A stretch of DNA of 64,000 nucleotides from assembly GCA_948144175.1 (NCBI GenBank), contig CANXME010002497.1, forward strand, positions 434,001 through 498,000, written 5' to 3'. Positions within the stretch are counted from its first letter, which is position 1, and each line of letters opens with the position of its first letter. Below are positions 39,732 to 52,900 of this stretch, piece by piece. Source of the stretch: Closterium sp. NIES-65. Its lineage: Eukaryota > Streptophyta > Zygnematophyceae > Desmidiales > Closteriaceae. The notes below the pieces were generated by a model. That model worked only from the letters and a program-made list of their open reading frames with translations. It ran no database searches and was not told the DNA's origin. The position numbers and the translations under genes were made by a program.

Positions 39732-42700
39732 CTAGTCCCGTTCCTCGTTGATAAGGTATGCCCACTTGTTGAGGTACCAGAGGTCACGCTCATTGAACGA
39801 CGGCACGCAGTGGACTGTGCGGCGGAGCTAGGAAATGGGGACGACAGCGAGCCCGCGATAGTACCCGGGTGGGCCGAGCATCTGGCAGCCTGTGCACTCA
39901 TCGAGGCCCTGGGGGGTCAGCCTCTGCAGCACGGCCACCTCTACAGGCTCATGCCTGCTGTCGTCGAGCGGACGCTCTGCATCCAGCAGCATGAGCAGCC
40001 GCTCGTACTGGGTCTGCCCATGGGCCGAGCCGTACTCCACGCAGGAGAAAGCCGTGCGCCCGTGCAGCGATGCTGCAGCCCGGACATAATGGGGCTTGAT
40101 GTGCCCGTGGTCGGTTGGCTGCGCCGGCAGCGCCACTGCCGTGTGCGCCTGTAGCGCACAGGGTGGTATAGGGTCAGACTGGAGGCTTGAAAATCACGTG
40201 GTCTATGTGCGGCAGGGATAGCACAGAGAGGGTGAGACTTGCACACGTGGGTGTAGGGATTCGCCCCGCCGTCATAATGCGGATCCAGCCATGTACATAC
40301 ACGACAAGCTTAGACTATACCAGCTGTCGACTACATGTGACACACTTACCCAGGCGGGGAAGGGGCGCAGGCCAGCGTGGCGCATCACAGTGTCGTAGTA
40401 CATCAGGAGCCCCCCCACGGCCTTGTTGATCTCCTCAAAGGTCGGGCCGCGCAGTCAGGGACTTGCGCGATGCCGTCAGCTGGGGGGTGCCCGCCGCAAT
40501 GGCCTGGAGGAGGATGCATCGGTGCAATGGTGTAAAGGTGCAAATTAGCCGAATGTCATAAGACACAAGCGTCGCATATGAAATTCACCTATCAGCAAAC
40601 AGCCCTACCCGAGTCAATGCCGTCTGGTTGCGCCTGCGGGCTAGAAGGGCCGTTGTCAGCTGCGCCAGTGCTGCGGCGCGCACGTTGTGCACCGCGATCG
40701 CCTGCAGAGGCTGGCGTCGGTTGGAGGTCCTGTAGGGCAGCTTGCACGTGCGGATGTGTGCGTTCTCGTACACAGCCGCCGAGTACTGGCTCGGTAACCC
40801 GGCGCGCCTTACAAACTCGGGCACGTGGGTGAGGAGATGGACCTTGATTAGGTTCCACCCATCTCCCTCACGTGGGAAGACGGACTCCACAGTCTGTATC
40901 ATCCTGCGTACACCGACCAATATGCCATTAGCTAGCTTCGGTAGGAAGAGACAACTGCCTCACTCCTCCCCACATGGCGGTATACCTCTTTGTGGCCTGC
41001 TCGAAGTCTCCAAGGGATACGTCAAAGTGACTTGGAGCGCGCACGCCAGACTCGTGCCACTCGAGCACAGTCACGAGCGCCAACCTATTGACGACCTCAC
41101 CCTCCCCATTGAGCGCGAACGGTGCGAGGTGCGACACGGCAGGGCGGGTGGTCAGCCTTGCTCACGGTATTAGAGTACACTGCGTCGGCATTCGCCGGGA
41201 AAGCCGTCCGTACAAAACAGCGTAACGCACCATCATGGCAGAGGCATGCTCGCTGGCGGTGAAGTTTGCGCCACTGGCCCAGTAGCTGCCAGACCCGGGA
41301 GGGCGAAGTCCTGCCAGGCGTGCGTCGGGATACATGGTCTGCATGCGCCTGCAACGGAGTGACGGAGAAAAAAAGAGGTACGTTCAGATATAAGACCACA
41401 CTATTGAGGTGCGACTAGGTTGCTCAAATGCCATCTTTACCTACTCGTCCTTCCATCTTGCCATAATGCCGGACCCTCGCAGGACTCTCCGTATGTAGAG
41501 CCAGAAGCCGATGTAGATGGCGTGCCGAATGTCTGGCATTTGCGCCAGGTACGTGTTGCCCCACAGGGTACGGCTGAAGTTGAAATCCCACAAAAAACAC
41601 TGCCATTGGGGAGTACGGTCAGGGATGGGCCATATAGGGGAATCTGCAACGAACCGCGGGGACCAAAGCCCTCACACATACGAGCCAACAAATAATGCAG
41701 CGACCGTGTGGTATAGTTACCGGGATTGGAATGGTCGAGTACGCCTTCGCCTCTGTCGGGTCGCCCACCAGCTGCTCCTGCTGCTGATCCGTGCGGTGGT
41801 CGGCTGGCTCCCGCTCCATGTCCCGGAGCTGACCTCGCCCCACGTAGCAGATAGAGCAAGGCATCGCCGAGGCCAGCTGCTGCGTGCACGAGACCTTGCA
41901 AGTCTCGGGGTAGTCAGCAACGTATGAGAACAGCAGAGGCACAAAGAAGTGGTCCACCTCGTTCGGATCCTTGGCTGCTATTCCCCTGCCAATCCAAGGA
42001 CACGACGGACGGAGGCGCGCACAGGTTAGCCACCGTGCCATTATGTAACACCTGACGAGTTGGCAGCCAAGGCCATGGGCATACAGACTGGCCGATGTCA
42101 GTAAAGAAGACGCGCCTATACTTACGTGTGACTGGCGACGATAAGATCGGCCAGCACGATCTTCATCGCCGCCTGAAATAGCTCCACTTTCTCGGCCGGG
42201 GAGGTGTTGTCCGGTGCGAAAGGGAGCATCGGCAGCAGAATCTTCCCGCAGTCAAGCCATCGGCGCCGCAGCGGGATATTAGCGATGGAGATATACACCG
42301 CCCACACTCGGGTGCGCTCATTTCCGCTTAGAATAGTCGCGTCGCTTGAGAGAATGAGCGGAAGCACCACCGCCCTAGGTCCATACTCCGCCTGTGCTGC
42401 CGTATGCGCATATTCCCAGAACGTGCCGGTTTCTGGCGTCGTGTACACATGACCAGCAGCCGTGTTTACTTGGCGTGGCTCAAGCAAGAACCCTTCGGCG
42501 TTCTCTGGATTCCCAATAAGCTCGATAACGGCGTGCATGCAATGACGAGCCACGAGTCGTATGGTATTGTGTTACCGCTGATTTTGGGTGAGCCTCATTA
42601 CGGACATATGGACGCAGAGTGAACGTGCGACTTGCTCACCTCCGTCCCGCTAGTGCGCACCACCTTGAACGTGCCATCCCATCCAGGAATGGTGAACGAG

Positions 42701-43876
42701 GTCGTCTCGTAATTGCGGCTAGACATCAGCAGGTTCATGCCGAACCGAATCACGGCGTACAACGTTCGCCAACGTTGGATACGCGCCAGCTCAAGACGCT
42801 CGTCGCGCAGAAGGTTCAGGAGCCACACCGTACTCTCGTTCAAGAGACCCGCACCGTTGTTGCAGCCGACAATGAAGCGGAACACCTCTGTGAGAGGACG
42901 TCCCCGTTATAATATTTTCTCACTATTATATTTTTCCGTTATCCTATTCTCCCTTTTCTCCTCTTTATTTTGGTCTTTATCTCATCTTAATCGGCCTACT
43001 ATTCTATTTTCTAGAGCCTTCTATTTATTTCTCTTATTTCCTACTTTTCCCACCGACATACCTATTATACGGCACCGACATCGCCGACAGTGGTGTATAC
43101 GGTGTAATCTGGGCGTAATCCCAAGTGCCAATAGCCTTGCGTGCTTGTGCGCACTTGTGATTGTAGTATCGGGAAGGGCGTGTTCTCGAAGGTTCGTTTT
43201 ATCTCGTTTATCCTTGTATTTTCCGAGTATAAAAATGCCTTGTATTCGGTTTTAGTGACAAGTTTCGATTGAGAATTCGATCCTGTGACAGCCTCCATGA
43301 GCGTGTCGAAGTTGTCCTCTGGCTGAAACGTGCCCTCTGGCGCACTCTCTTTGCCATCCAGTAGCGCAGCAGCATGTGCTTCCTCGTCTGACGAAGCACC
43401 GTCAGCTTCGTCCGACTCGTCTTCATCGTCGCTTGACACCTGCGCATGCCCAAAACAACATAACGACAGAGTAGGGTTTGTGCACTGGTGTAACACCACC
43501 GTCTATGGCTCGCGGGGCCTGGACAACTTACCGCATCCTCCTGCTCTGTGGCCGTTGCAGGTTCGACGGCGCCATGGTCGTCGCCGTCGTTAAGCTCGAG
43601 CATGTCATCATCAGACTGAGACGATTGATACTGGTCATCGTCTCCCTCGCTATCACTCTCGCCACGAGCAGGAGTCTCGCTGATAAAGCGGGAAGCAGCT
43701 ATGATGCATGCCCCAGCTCTGCGCTTGTGAGAAAATAACCCCGTCAGCGATCGGAACCGGTTAGAACACCACTCACAGGCGTACAACGACCCCTGCGTAG
43801 GCATTGGAAACCCTAGGAAGGGCGCACCATACACGGTAAAGGGGTTGGCGTTACTGCACTCGCGATACATCGCCAT
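39732..43876 (-). CDS. Plavaka/KDZ-type transposase of P1
   Basis: A gene of about eleven exons. Exon 1 (43876 to about 43535) holds a zinc finger CEWCSNRFRSLTGLFSHKRRAGAC and an acidic stretch. Later exons encode FIVGCNNGAGLLNES (near 42870), AVVLPLILSSDATILSGNER with IANIPLRRRW (near 42360-42270), FSYVADYPETCKVSC (near 41920), LRGSGIMARWKDE (near 41450), FVRRAGLPSQYSAAVYENAH with TCKLPYRTSNRRQP (near 40790), and the C-terminus ending WAYLINEERD at 39732. The pattern 'SSD...IGNIP...YVADYPE...E..H...K..YR.SN' is typical of Plavaka/KDZ transposases. One TAG lies at 39828 in the last exon. An AT-rich block at 42905-43060 lies in an intron. Exon edges are approximate. Whether it is active is unclear. 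Confidence 0.72.
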
Positions 43877-43949
43877 ATTCGCAAAATGTCAAGGCACCCA
43901 AATCGCCCTCTCCAAATGTCATTCGGGCACATTTGGAGCCAGCTCTGCC
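43877..43949. promoter_or_regulatory. Short divergent promoter of P1
   Basis: Only about 73 bp separates the ATG of the transposase (43876, minus) from the first ATG of the second gene (43950, plus). Both may share one promoter. No clear TATA box is seen. Confidence 0.35.
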
Positions 43950-45416
43950 ATGTTGGTTGCTCCATTGCCAACAAGCAATGTGATGCAAGCCATGGCTTCC
44001 GCGCTTCGTGATAGCACTGAAACCAAGCCACAGGTGTGGCGCTGCGCCAGAGATGGTAGCCAGCGATACGAGTCAACACGTTACAAAGGTCCTAAAAGGC
44101 CACGGGTCCACACGTGTATCACACGCCCCCCCTCTGTTCCTGTCCTCGTTCGCGACTATCCTGAGATTGTCGCGGCAATGATGCAAGCCGAATTCAACCG
44201 CATCGTCGACAATGGTTGTAGCCCCACGCCCCGGAAGTTAACCGAGAGCATACAGCATCTTGTTCCAGCCCGACACGTCAGCGCATCATCCCAAAGAACG
44301 GAAGCAACCCAGGCATTGCGGGATGCGTGGGGAGGTGGCCCGGGCTTGTCGTTATCTTTCATCGACAAAGCGTGTATTCTCGCGGTGCTGCGCGACCACC
44401 GCGACCCCCCCGACGTTCACGTTGTTGCTGATGCTTTTGTGGGCACGGTGAAGAACGGGCACCGGAATGTGAACTACGATGCAAGCGGCTTGCACGATCT
44501 TGTGGCTAGCAAGCCGCCCATACACGACTATCAAACGTACCTGATGCACTTCGCAATGAGCGAGGGGTGGGTGGTAAGTTGAAGCGGCCGGCAAAATCGA
44601 TTGTTCCCTGACAAAATTAGAAGGAAGAAAGAGGAATGAACTAGCAGAAATGGGGATACAAATAGCAAACCCTAGAAGGGTTGTACTCGCTATAGAGCAC
44701 CCCACTACAGGCTAGAACATAAGAATAATTTTCTGACACACCCCCATAGCCAAAGTGGGGTGTAATCAGCAGAGCAGGCAAAGCAAAACAAGCTCAGGGT
44801 GGATCACAATGTCACCACACATTCTGAGCACAAGTTCAAGAAGAAATAGTTTAGAGTTCACAATTATAAGCAAAGCTAGTGGTAGTCACAACGGGCAAGT
44901 GAGGAGGAGGAGGGAGAGTGAGGGGAGAGGAGACAGGAGGCGACGGCTGAAGCTGCAGACACACGGGCAACAGGAGGCAGACTGGCACAGCGGCTACCGG
45001 ACAGCGCCCGGACTACAGGAGTAACAGGCCCCGCGGCTCAAATAGCGGCGGACGGGCAACGGACCCACGGGCGGCTGGCACAGCTGGCTACGACTGGGCT
45101 ACCGGGATAGCGCCCCGGACTATAGGTGCTGCGGACGACAAGCCGGCAGCCTCCGCTCAACCTCCCGCAAACAGTCCCACCCCCCTGATACACACCCACT
45201 GCTACACCGCTAGCTCTACTCCCACGCACCCCCCCTTAAACCCTAAACCCCAGTCTCCCACACAACCACCCCCCTCAGCGACAGCTGCAGCAGTGGGAGA
45301 CGAAGGAGGAGGAGGAGCAAGGGAGGAAGGCACACCGGCCACCCCCATACCCGCCACCCCACAGCAAGCGGCCCCCTCAGGTCGCCTCGACGGACGACGG
45401 GAAATGGCAGGGGGAA

Positions 45417-45448
<32 letters not shown>
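45417..45448 (+). repeat. G32 homopolymer
   Basis: Thirty-two consecutive G inside the non-autonomous element, next to GC-rich repeats. G-quadruplex formation is likely. Length may be misassembled. Confidence 0.85.
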
Positions 45449-45479
45449 CGGTGTGGTGAAAGGGGCCCACCACGGGCCT

Positions 45480-45800
45480 GGTTGGAGGGCGGGGCCGCGA
45501 CAAGGGGCGGGACCGCGACGGTCGGGGCGGGGCCGCGACGAGGGGCGGGGCCGCGACGTAGGGCGGGGCCCCTTCGAGGGGCGGGGCCGCGACGCAGGGC
45601 GGGGCCGCGACGTAGGGCGGGGCCGCGTCGAGGGGCGGGGCCGCGACGGTCGGGGCGGGGCCGCTTCGAGGGGCGGGGCCGCGACGCAGGGCGGGGCCGC
45701 GACGTAGGGCGGGGCCGCGTCGAGGGGCGGGGCCGCGCCGGTCGGGGCCGCTTCGAGGGGCTGGGCCGCGACGCAGGGCGGGGCCGCGACGTAGGGCAGA
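45480..45800 (-). repeat. 18 bp GC-rich repeats in the non-autonomous element
   Basis: Units such as GTAGGGCGGGGCCGCGAC and GAGGGGCGGGGCCGCGTC recur about 17 times. They resemble the leader arrays of the copia elements. Long antisense Pro/Arg frames here are artefacts. Confidence 0.85.
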
Positions 45801-48782
45801 AGCCCGCCGCGCGCCTCGGGGCGCACAGCGGGCAAAGAACCGCCGCGCGCCTCGGGGCGCACGGCGGGCAGAAAACCGCCGCGCGCCTCGGGGCGCACGG
45901 CGGGAGGAAAAAGTAGCAGCGGAAGCGAGGTGGTAACCCACCCACAGGATCGATCCAAGGGGATCGACCTGCTCTGATAGCATGACAAAATTAGAAGGAA
46001 GAAAGAGGAATGAACTAGCAGAAATGGGGATACAAATAGCAAACCCTAAAAGGGTTGTACTCGCTATAGAGCACCCCACTACAGGCTAGAACATAAGAAT
46101 AATATTCTGACATTCCCATCCGTGCGTCGCTCACTTCCGGTAACTTTACATGTGCGCAGTTGGAGAATGGCCTTTTCAACTATTACCGCGTACGGGATGC
46201 TCGCTAGGTATATCGCCAGTTCAAGATCGAGCAGCCAAAGCTCTTCGCGTACAAACAATTCTCGCACGTCGGCGGGGTTGACGGCATGGGAGCCGGCGTG
46301 CTGGCGCACGCAATGGGTATGCTTGCCTGGTGGGAGATCCCTGCGGATGGGTGTCGCTTTTGGTGGGGGAACATGGGTAAGAACATGTGCACTTACCCGT
46401 GGGACATCTCCGGTGGTGCAAACGAAGTGCCTTTATATAGGCTCGTATGTCAGGATTACGACCTTAACAGGCTGGACGATGACCTGCCTGAGTTCAGGCT
46501 ATGAGAGGACACGTTGCAATTGATTAGAAATTATATGTCACCGTGCTTTGGTTTTGTTTACGTTACGCCATGTTATAGCTCCATGCTGGCATAGTGAATT
46601 ACAAGCCATTCACCAAAGAAAGTAGGCTCGTACACGAGACACAGGGATTTCCGTGGCAGAGCCTTAGACGTAAACCGTAAGTCATCAGGTGGTTCATACC
46701 CGGCGTGGCCTGTAGGCTGGTCCACCGTATGCCGTCGAACCATGAAGGGAGCAGACAAGGGCGGTGTGCCACGTCACCAGCGGGCATATCTCCCGCGCAT
46801 TCTCCTATCCGTCGTGGACAGGGCATCTGGACCGCCATCGAAATATCTGGCACAACGCCAGCCGCGCTGTCATGGTTGTGCTACGCAACGATGGGGAAGA
46901 TTGGTTTCTCAAAAACTGGGCGCACTATCACTGGTGCACGCGCAAATCTTTCGAGATGAACTCGCCAGCACGACTAAAGCTGCAGCAACTGGGGTACCTT
47001 ATCCGTTATTGACACCGCGTGCCACAGCTCGGCTATTTTACGACCAGCATTGCGTGGCATTATCAGAACATCTCTAAACACATTAAGCAACCTCCGTGCA
47101 CCTGACCATGGAGCCCGCAACCTCCCCGTACTCACCTGTAAGGTGCCCTGCTCGTAGCACCGCCGGCGTGCCTGCGCCCAGCGACGACATGGTGTACTAC
47201 GGGCCTGGAACCTCCTCCCCACGCCCCAACGCTCGCCATGCTCGTGGACCGTCGCCCTCTGCTGCGGGCGCGCGCAGAGACGACCCGGACACCGATACAG
47301 AATATTTGCCGTGGGCGGACCGCCAGGATGAGCGCCTGGACGTCGAAGACGACGATGAGGAAGAAGACAACTGGATGCCGGAAGAGGAATCTGTGGACGA
47401 GGATGCGGAGGGTAACCCTGCTTTACCTCGCGACGTTGCCGCTATGTGCACTCAAGCGCAACCAATCATATCCGGCCGCTCCGTCGACCAACCCATGCCC
47501 CTTCATGCTTTCCATCCGCCCGTCCGCCTCCCCCCCTCCCCCCCTCCCCCGTGTTTCGCAGCGGAGCAGCGCGAGGTCCGCCCACTCTCCGAGGTGATCG
47601 TGTCCTCCACGCAGGCAACGTCCAAGGAACAACGCCCCGGTGGACGTGGTCCGACATTGAACCGTCGTGGAACCGCTTCAGCAAATGCACCAGGCAACCC
47701 CGGCGCTGCCCTTGACAACGCGATTGCCGGGCGGGTCGCGAAACAGGAACAGCGCATTCACGAGCTGAACCAGACCATTGAGAGGCTTGAGGGGAATCGA
47801 GCCACTGCCGCGCGCCCCGCTTCTCCGCGTGCAACAAACCGGCCCAGCCGCGCGCGTGACACGGCTGTGGACGAGCCCGCACCGTGTCGCCAGCACACGG
47901 CGGCGGGCCGGGTCAGCTCCCGCCAGGCAGATGCGACGGGGGAGCCAAGGTCGCCAATGGTGGAACGTGCGCTTGCGCGCGAGATCCCGACGGGCGAATA
48001 CGGGGGGTCGCGCCACACCCGGGATGGTGTACTGGGCCGACCGCTTACAGGAAGCGCACGTTATGTTTCCGTCGAAGGATGACGGATTCAAGGTAGATGC
48101 CGAGATTGCTCTGCAGATGCTTTTATTCGATGCTTAAGAAGGGCTGTGATTCTGATTTATAGATGTTATGTTACACATTCGTGTTTTTATTCGTGGCCTC
48201 CCTTCGCATTCAGGCCGTTGTCGAGGACATGATAAAGATATTGACGTACGACACGTCCGTCGCACAGCTCACCTTTTGGATGCCGCCATCCCTGCTCGAA
48301 CGCCTCTTGGCGCGCGCTCTGCGTATCACCAGCCCTGCGCACCGTACAATGCTCCACATGTTGCTGGCGCACGACGAGAAGCGGGCGGGGTGGATTACCC
48401 GCCAGATGCAGGTCTGGCGCAACACCAAATGGGAGCACGGCCGGGCTTACGTGTACATCCTGCATGGACTGCCATACAAGACTGGCTCCAGCCCGCGCAT
48501 CTCTCTTCCGGCAACTCCGAGCGCGCTGGAGGTGCCACGCATCTCTGGCAAGCAATTCATAGAACATTTCCCTGCCGGTGAGCGTGCTTTTCTCTGTAAA
48601 AACCTCGCACCCTATGCGGTTCATTCGGCGCCATTCTCTCTGGACTTTGTGTGGTCTGCGTGTATGTTGATGGCGGTTGTTGAATTGCGTATGTCAGGGC
48701 CTGCAAGTTTCGAGCTGCACCCGTGGCATCGCAACGCGGCGGGAATTCCTTTTGCAACCGAGGAGTTTGAGCGCGCCATATT

Positions 48783-48915
48783 TGTCAGAACATTATAGCT
48801 TATGCTATTGTGTAGGCTATAGTGGGGTATCCCATAGGGGGTACAACCCAACTAGGGTTTCATATTTGTACTCTCTTCATTCATAGTTCACATCATTCTC
48901 GTTCTAATTTTCTCA
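48783..48915 (+). repeat. 5' LTR of copia C
   Basis: TGTCAGAACATTATAGC...TTTTCTCA, differing from the 3' LTR by one base (CTCT versus CTCG). Confidence 0.93.
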
Positions 48916-49029
48916 TGGTATCGAGCAGGTTCCCCCTTGGGAACTGTGCTTAGGGCCCACCACATCAAGTTTTTTTTTCCTGCCCGAAGCGCGCTCAGCC
49001 CGAGTCGCGCTCCGGGCCCTCACTTCGTC

Positions 49030-49840
49030 GAGCCGCCCTAGCGGCCCTTCACTGCGGCCCCGCCGCCTCTCTCGTTGCGGCCCCGCCGACCTTCACGGCG
49101 GCCCCGCCACCCGTCTCAGCGGCCCAGCCGCCCGTCTTCGCGGCCCCGCCGCCTCTCTCGCTGCGGCCCCGCCGCCTCTCACTGCGGCCCCGCCGCCCGT
49201 CTCAGCGGCCCCGCCGCCCGTCTTCGCGGCCCCGCCGCCTCTCTCGCTGCGGCCCCGCCGCCTCTCACTTCGGCCCCGCCGCCCGTCTCTGCGGCCCCGC
49301 CACGCCCGTCTCCGCGGCCCCGCCGCCTCTCTAGCTGCGGCCCCGCCGCCTCTCCCTGCGGCCCCGCCGCCCGTCTCAGCGGCCCCGCCGCCCGTCTTCG
49401 CGGCCCCGCCGCCTCTCTCGCTGCGGCCCCGCCGCCTCTCACTGCGGCCTCCCCGCCCGTCTCAGCGGCCCCGCCGCCCGTCTTCGCGGCCCCGCCGCCT
49501 CTCACTTCGGCCCCGCCGCCCGTCTCTGCGGCCCCGCCGCCCCTCTCGCTGCGGCCCCGAGCCCTACCAGCGGCCCTACGGCCCTACACCACCCGCGCCA
49601 CCCGAGCTGCCCGACCCGTCCGAGCCGCCCGAGCCGCCCGACCTGCCCGACCTGCCCGAGCCGCCCGAGCCGCCAAAGGTGCTGAGGAGCCGAGCCGCCC
49701 GACCCGCCCGAGCCCCCCGAGCCGCCCGAGTCGCCCGAGCCCCCTGAGCCACTGAGGAGCCGAGCCGCCCGAGCCGCCTGAGCCGCTGTAGAGCCGAGCC
49801 GCCCGAGCCGCCCAAACCGCAGTTGCTGCTGAGCCGTCCG
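49030..49840 (+). repeat. GC-rich minisatellite leader of copia C
   Basis: Arrays of CTGCGGCCCCGCCGCCTCTC-like units, then CCGCCCGAG units, between primer site and gag start. Confidence 0.85.
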
Positions 49841-49955
49841 AGCAGCCGCGTTGCTGTGCTGCTGAGCTGTCCGACCCGCCCTGTCTAGTGAGAGCAGCGC
49901 TCCTGTCACTGCATTGCCCCTGTCCTACAGGTAGTACTGCTAGGCTACTGTCGTC

Positions 49956-52900
49956 ATGGCTACCCCTAGTGTCATCGCTTTTGACGCTGAGGGTCGGGCC
50001 ATTGACTTTGAGGTCTGGGTAGACGACCTGCAGCTGTTCTTACAGTGCGATAGGGCAGACGGCCTCTCTCTCTTTGACCTTACCTCTGGCGCTTCCCCTG
50101 CCCCTGCTGCTGATGCTGACGCCACTGTTCGCTCCCAGTGGGCCACGCGCGACGCTGCTGCACGTCTTGCTATGCGTCGCCACCTCCCTACCTCCGAGCG
50201 TGCGCACTTTAGTCAGTACAAGAGTGCTCAGACCTTGTACGACGCTGTAGTCGCGCGCTACTCCTCCCCTGCCACTGCTGCACTGAGCCGTCTCATGCTA
50301 CCGTACCTCTTCCCTGACCTTGCTGCCTTTCCCACCGTGGCTGACCTCATTACGCACCTCCGCACTAGTGACACTCGCTACCGCGCTGCACTCCCTGCTG
50401 ACTTCTGCGCCAAGAACCCCCCCCCCATGTACATCACTCTGTACTTCCTAGTCACTCGCCTTCCTGACTCCCTTCGTGTAGTCTGGGACCACTTTCTCTC
50501 AGTCTGTCCCACCACACTCACTGTCGATCTCCTCGAGAAGGCCCTCTTAGCAGCGGAGAAGAGTATAGTCGCTGTAGGAGCCTTTCGTGGTGACCCGCGC
50601 ACCCCCATATTTGAGGGGTGTTCCCCCTCCCCCCTGCTGCCCTCTGTTGCCTCTGCTGCTACGGCCGACCTCCTTGGTCTTGAGTCGGTCGGTGCGGCGT
50701 CTGCCCCTAGCGGGAGACGCCGCCCTGGCAAGGGCAAGGGGGGCAAGGGAGCTGGAGGAGCGGGCGGTGGAGGTGGAGGTGGAGGCGGTGGGGGTAGTGG
50801 GGGTGGCGGTGGGAGTGGAGGTGCGGGTGGGGGGGTCGGTGGCGGCGGTGGAGGCGGAGGCGGCGGCGGCGGTGGCGGTGGGAGCGGAGGTGGCGGAGGA
50901 GGCGGCGGTGGAGGCGGCGGTGGAGGCGGCGGTGGAGGCGGCGGTGGAGGCGGCGGCAGTAGCGAAGGCGGCGGAGGCGGTGGGGGTGGCGGTGGAGCTG
51001 GTCGCGGGCCTTCGCAGAGGAGTGGCTCCGGTAGTGGCGCGCGCCAGCAGCAGCAGCGCGGTCGTGAGACCCTGTCCCCTCAGCAGCTCCGTGAGTGGTA
51101 CACTGCACGCCAGCGGGGTGGGGGTTTTGGTCCGTGCACCTACGTCCTGCGCACCGGCGACCGTGCGGGTGAGCAGTGTGGGGGTCCGCACCACACCCAG
51201 CGCTGCTTTGGCCGCCTGACGGACGCATGGCGCCACCAGTTTCCGGAGGCCTCAGAGATTCCTCGCTCAGGCGAGCTGTCTAGGGCGGGTGTTGCCATCT
51301 TTGATCTTGACTTTGATGCTATTCTCTCTGCCATGTATGCTGTGTCTCATAGTGATGAGGGTGACTGCTACCGCTGTTTCCCGCCCAATCCGGGCATTGA
51401 GGCTGCTGCCCTAGGTGCTTCCGACGCTGCTGCTCTAGGTGCTAGTGTGTCTGCGTCCTCAGGTACTGGTGAGTCTGCGCTCTCAGGTACTACGTCGGCT
51501 TCGGCCTCCCTCACCTTCACTCTTGACTCTGGGGCGTCTCGCTCCTTCTTTCGGGACCGCACCACTCTCACGCCGCTTAGTCGGCCGGTTGCGGTGTCTC
51601 TGGCTGACCCCTCCGGGGGTCCTGTACTGTCTCGCTTCTCCACAGTCCTCCCGTGTCTGGCGGCTCCCTCTGGCACCCTCTCTGGTCTCTACCTCCTCTC
51701 GTTCTCGACGAACCTGGTGAGTGGTGCTGACCTACAGAATGGGGGAGTACACCAGTTCACTCCTGCGCGTCAGCGGGTGACGCACTGTACAGAGGCTAGC
51801 ACAGGCCGGCACCTGGCTACGTTTACTCGTCAGCCGGGGTCGAGTCTGTACACACTGACCACTGCGTCTCCTCCCGTTACTGAGTCTGGTAGAGTCGCTT
51901 CGTCCCGTCAGGTGTTTGCTGCAGCGTCTAGGTCCGGTCTTGAGTCTGCCCCCTGTTCGTGTCGTCTCTTGTCTCATGAGACTCTCCTCTGGCACCACCG
52001 TCTTGGTCACCCCTCTCTGCTTCGGCTCAGAGGCATGGCCTCCCGTCTTCTTGTGTCTGGTCTAACCCGGTCCCTCCCTCCCCTTCCTCAATGCCCTGGC
52101 CCTGCCTGTGTCCCCTGTGTCGAGGGGCGCCAGCGGGCTGCCCCTCACTCCTCCCAGTTTCCTCCGACAGAGGCCCCGTTGCAGACGCTTCACATGGACG
52201 TGTGGGGCCCGGCCCGCGTCCGTGGACAGGGTCACGAGCGCTACTTCCTGCTCGTTGTTGACGACTACTCGCGTTACACCACGGTCTTCCCCTTGCGCAG
52301 CAAGGGTGATGTCACTGAGGTGCTGATCGACTGGATCCGCACAGCTCGTCTCCAGCTCAGGCGGAGCTTTGGCTCGGACTTCCCGGTTCTGCGTCTGCAC
52401 TCGGACAGAGGCGGAGAGTTTTCCTCTAGCCTACTGCAAGCCTACTATCGCGCACGAGGCATCTGTCAGACCTTCACGCTTTTGGACTCACCGCAGCAAA
52501 ATGGGATTGCTGAGCGCCGCATTGGCATGGTCATGGACGTCGCTCGTACGTCTATGATGCATGCGGCTGCCCCCCATTTTCTGTGGCCGTTTGCGGTCAG
52601 GTACGCGGCGCATCAGATCAACCTCCACCCCAGGGTCTCCAGGCCGGAGACCTCCCCAGCCTTATTGTGGACGGGGAAGGTTGGCGATGCGTCGGCGTTC
52701 CGGGTCTGGGGATCTCGGGCGTTTGTCCGCGACTTGTCTGCGGACAAGCTGTCCCCTTGTGCTGCTCCTTGCGTCTTCCTGGGGTTCCCCCCTGACGCGC
52801 CTGGGTGGCAGTTCTACCACCCCACCTCTCGCCGTGTTCTGTCCTCCCAGGACGTCACGTTTGACGAGTCGGTCCCCTACTACCGCCTCCTCCCCTACCG

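Larger units (their letters stand above)
44609..46112 (-). mobile_element. Non-autonomous LTR retrotransposon (copia-family related)
   Basis: 1504 bp, minus orientation, with 130 bp LTRs (44609-44738 and 45983-46112) that differ at two positions. Exact target duplication TTCCC at 44604-44608 and 46113-46117. The primer site, read on the minus strand, is TGCTATCAGAGCAGG. The sequence next to the other LTR resembles the 3' end of copia A and C (GCTATGGGGGTG). The interior has no gag or pol, only GC-rich 18 bp repeats (45480-45800) and a G32 run (45417-45448). It was probably mobilised by the related copia elements. It lies in intron 1 of the P1 second gene. Confidence 0.92.

Noticed and set aside
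46160-46504. TET/JBP-like oxygenase in the P1 second gene
   Set aside because: Some fungal KDZ elements carry one, so I looked for the HxD...H iron site and the Arg that binds oxoglutarate and did not see them.
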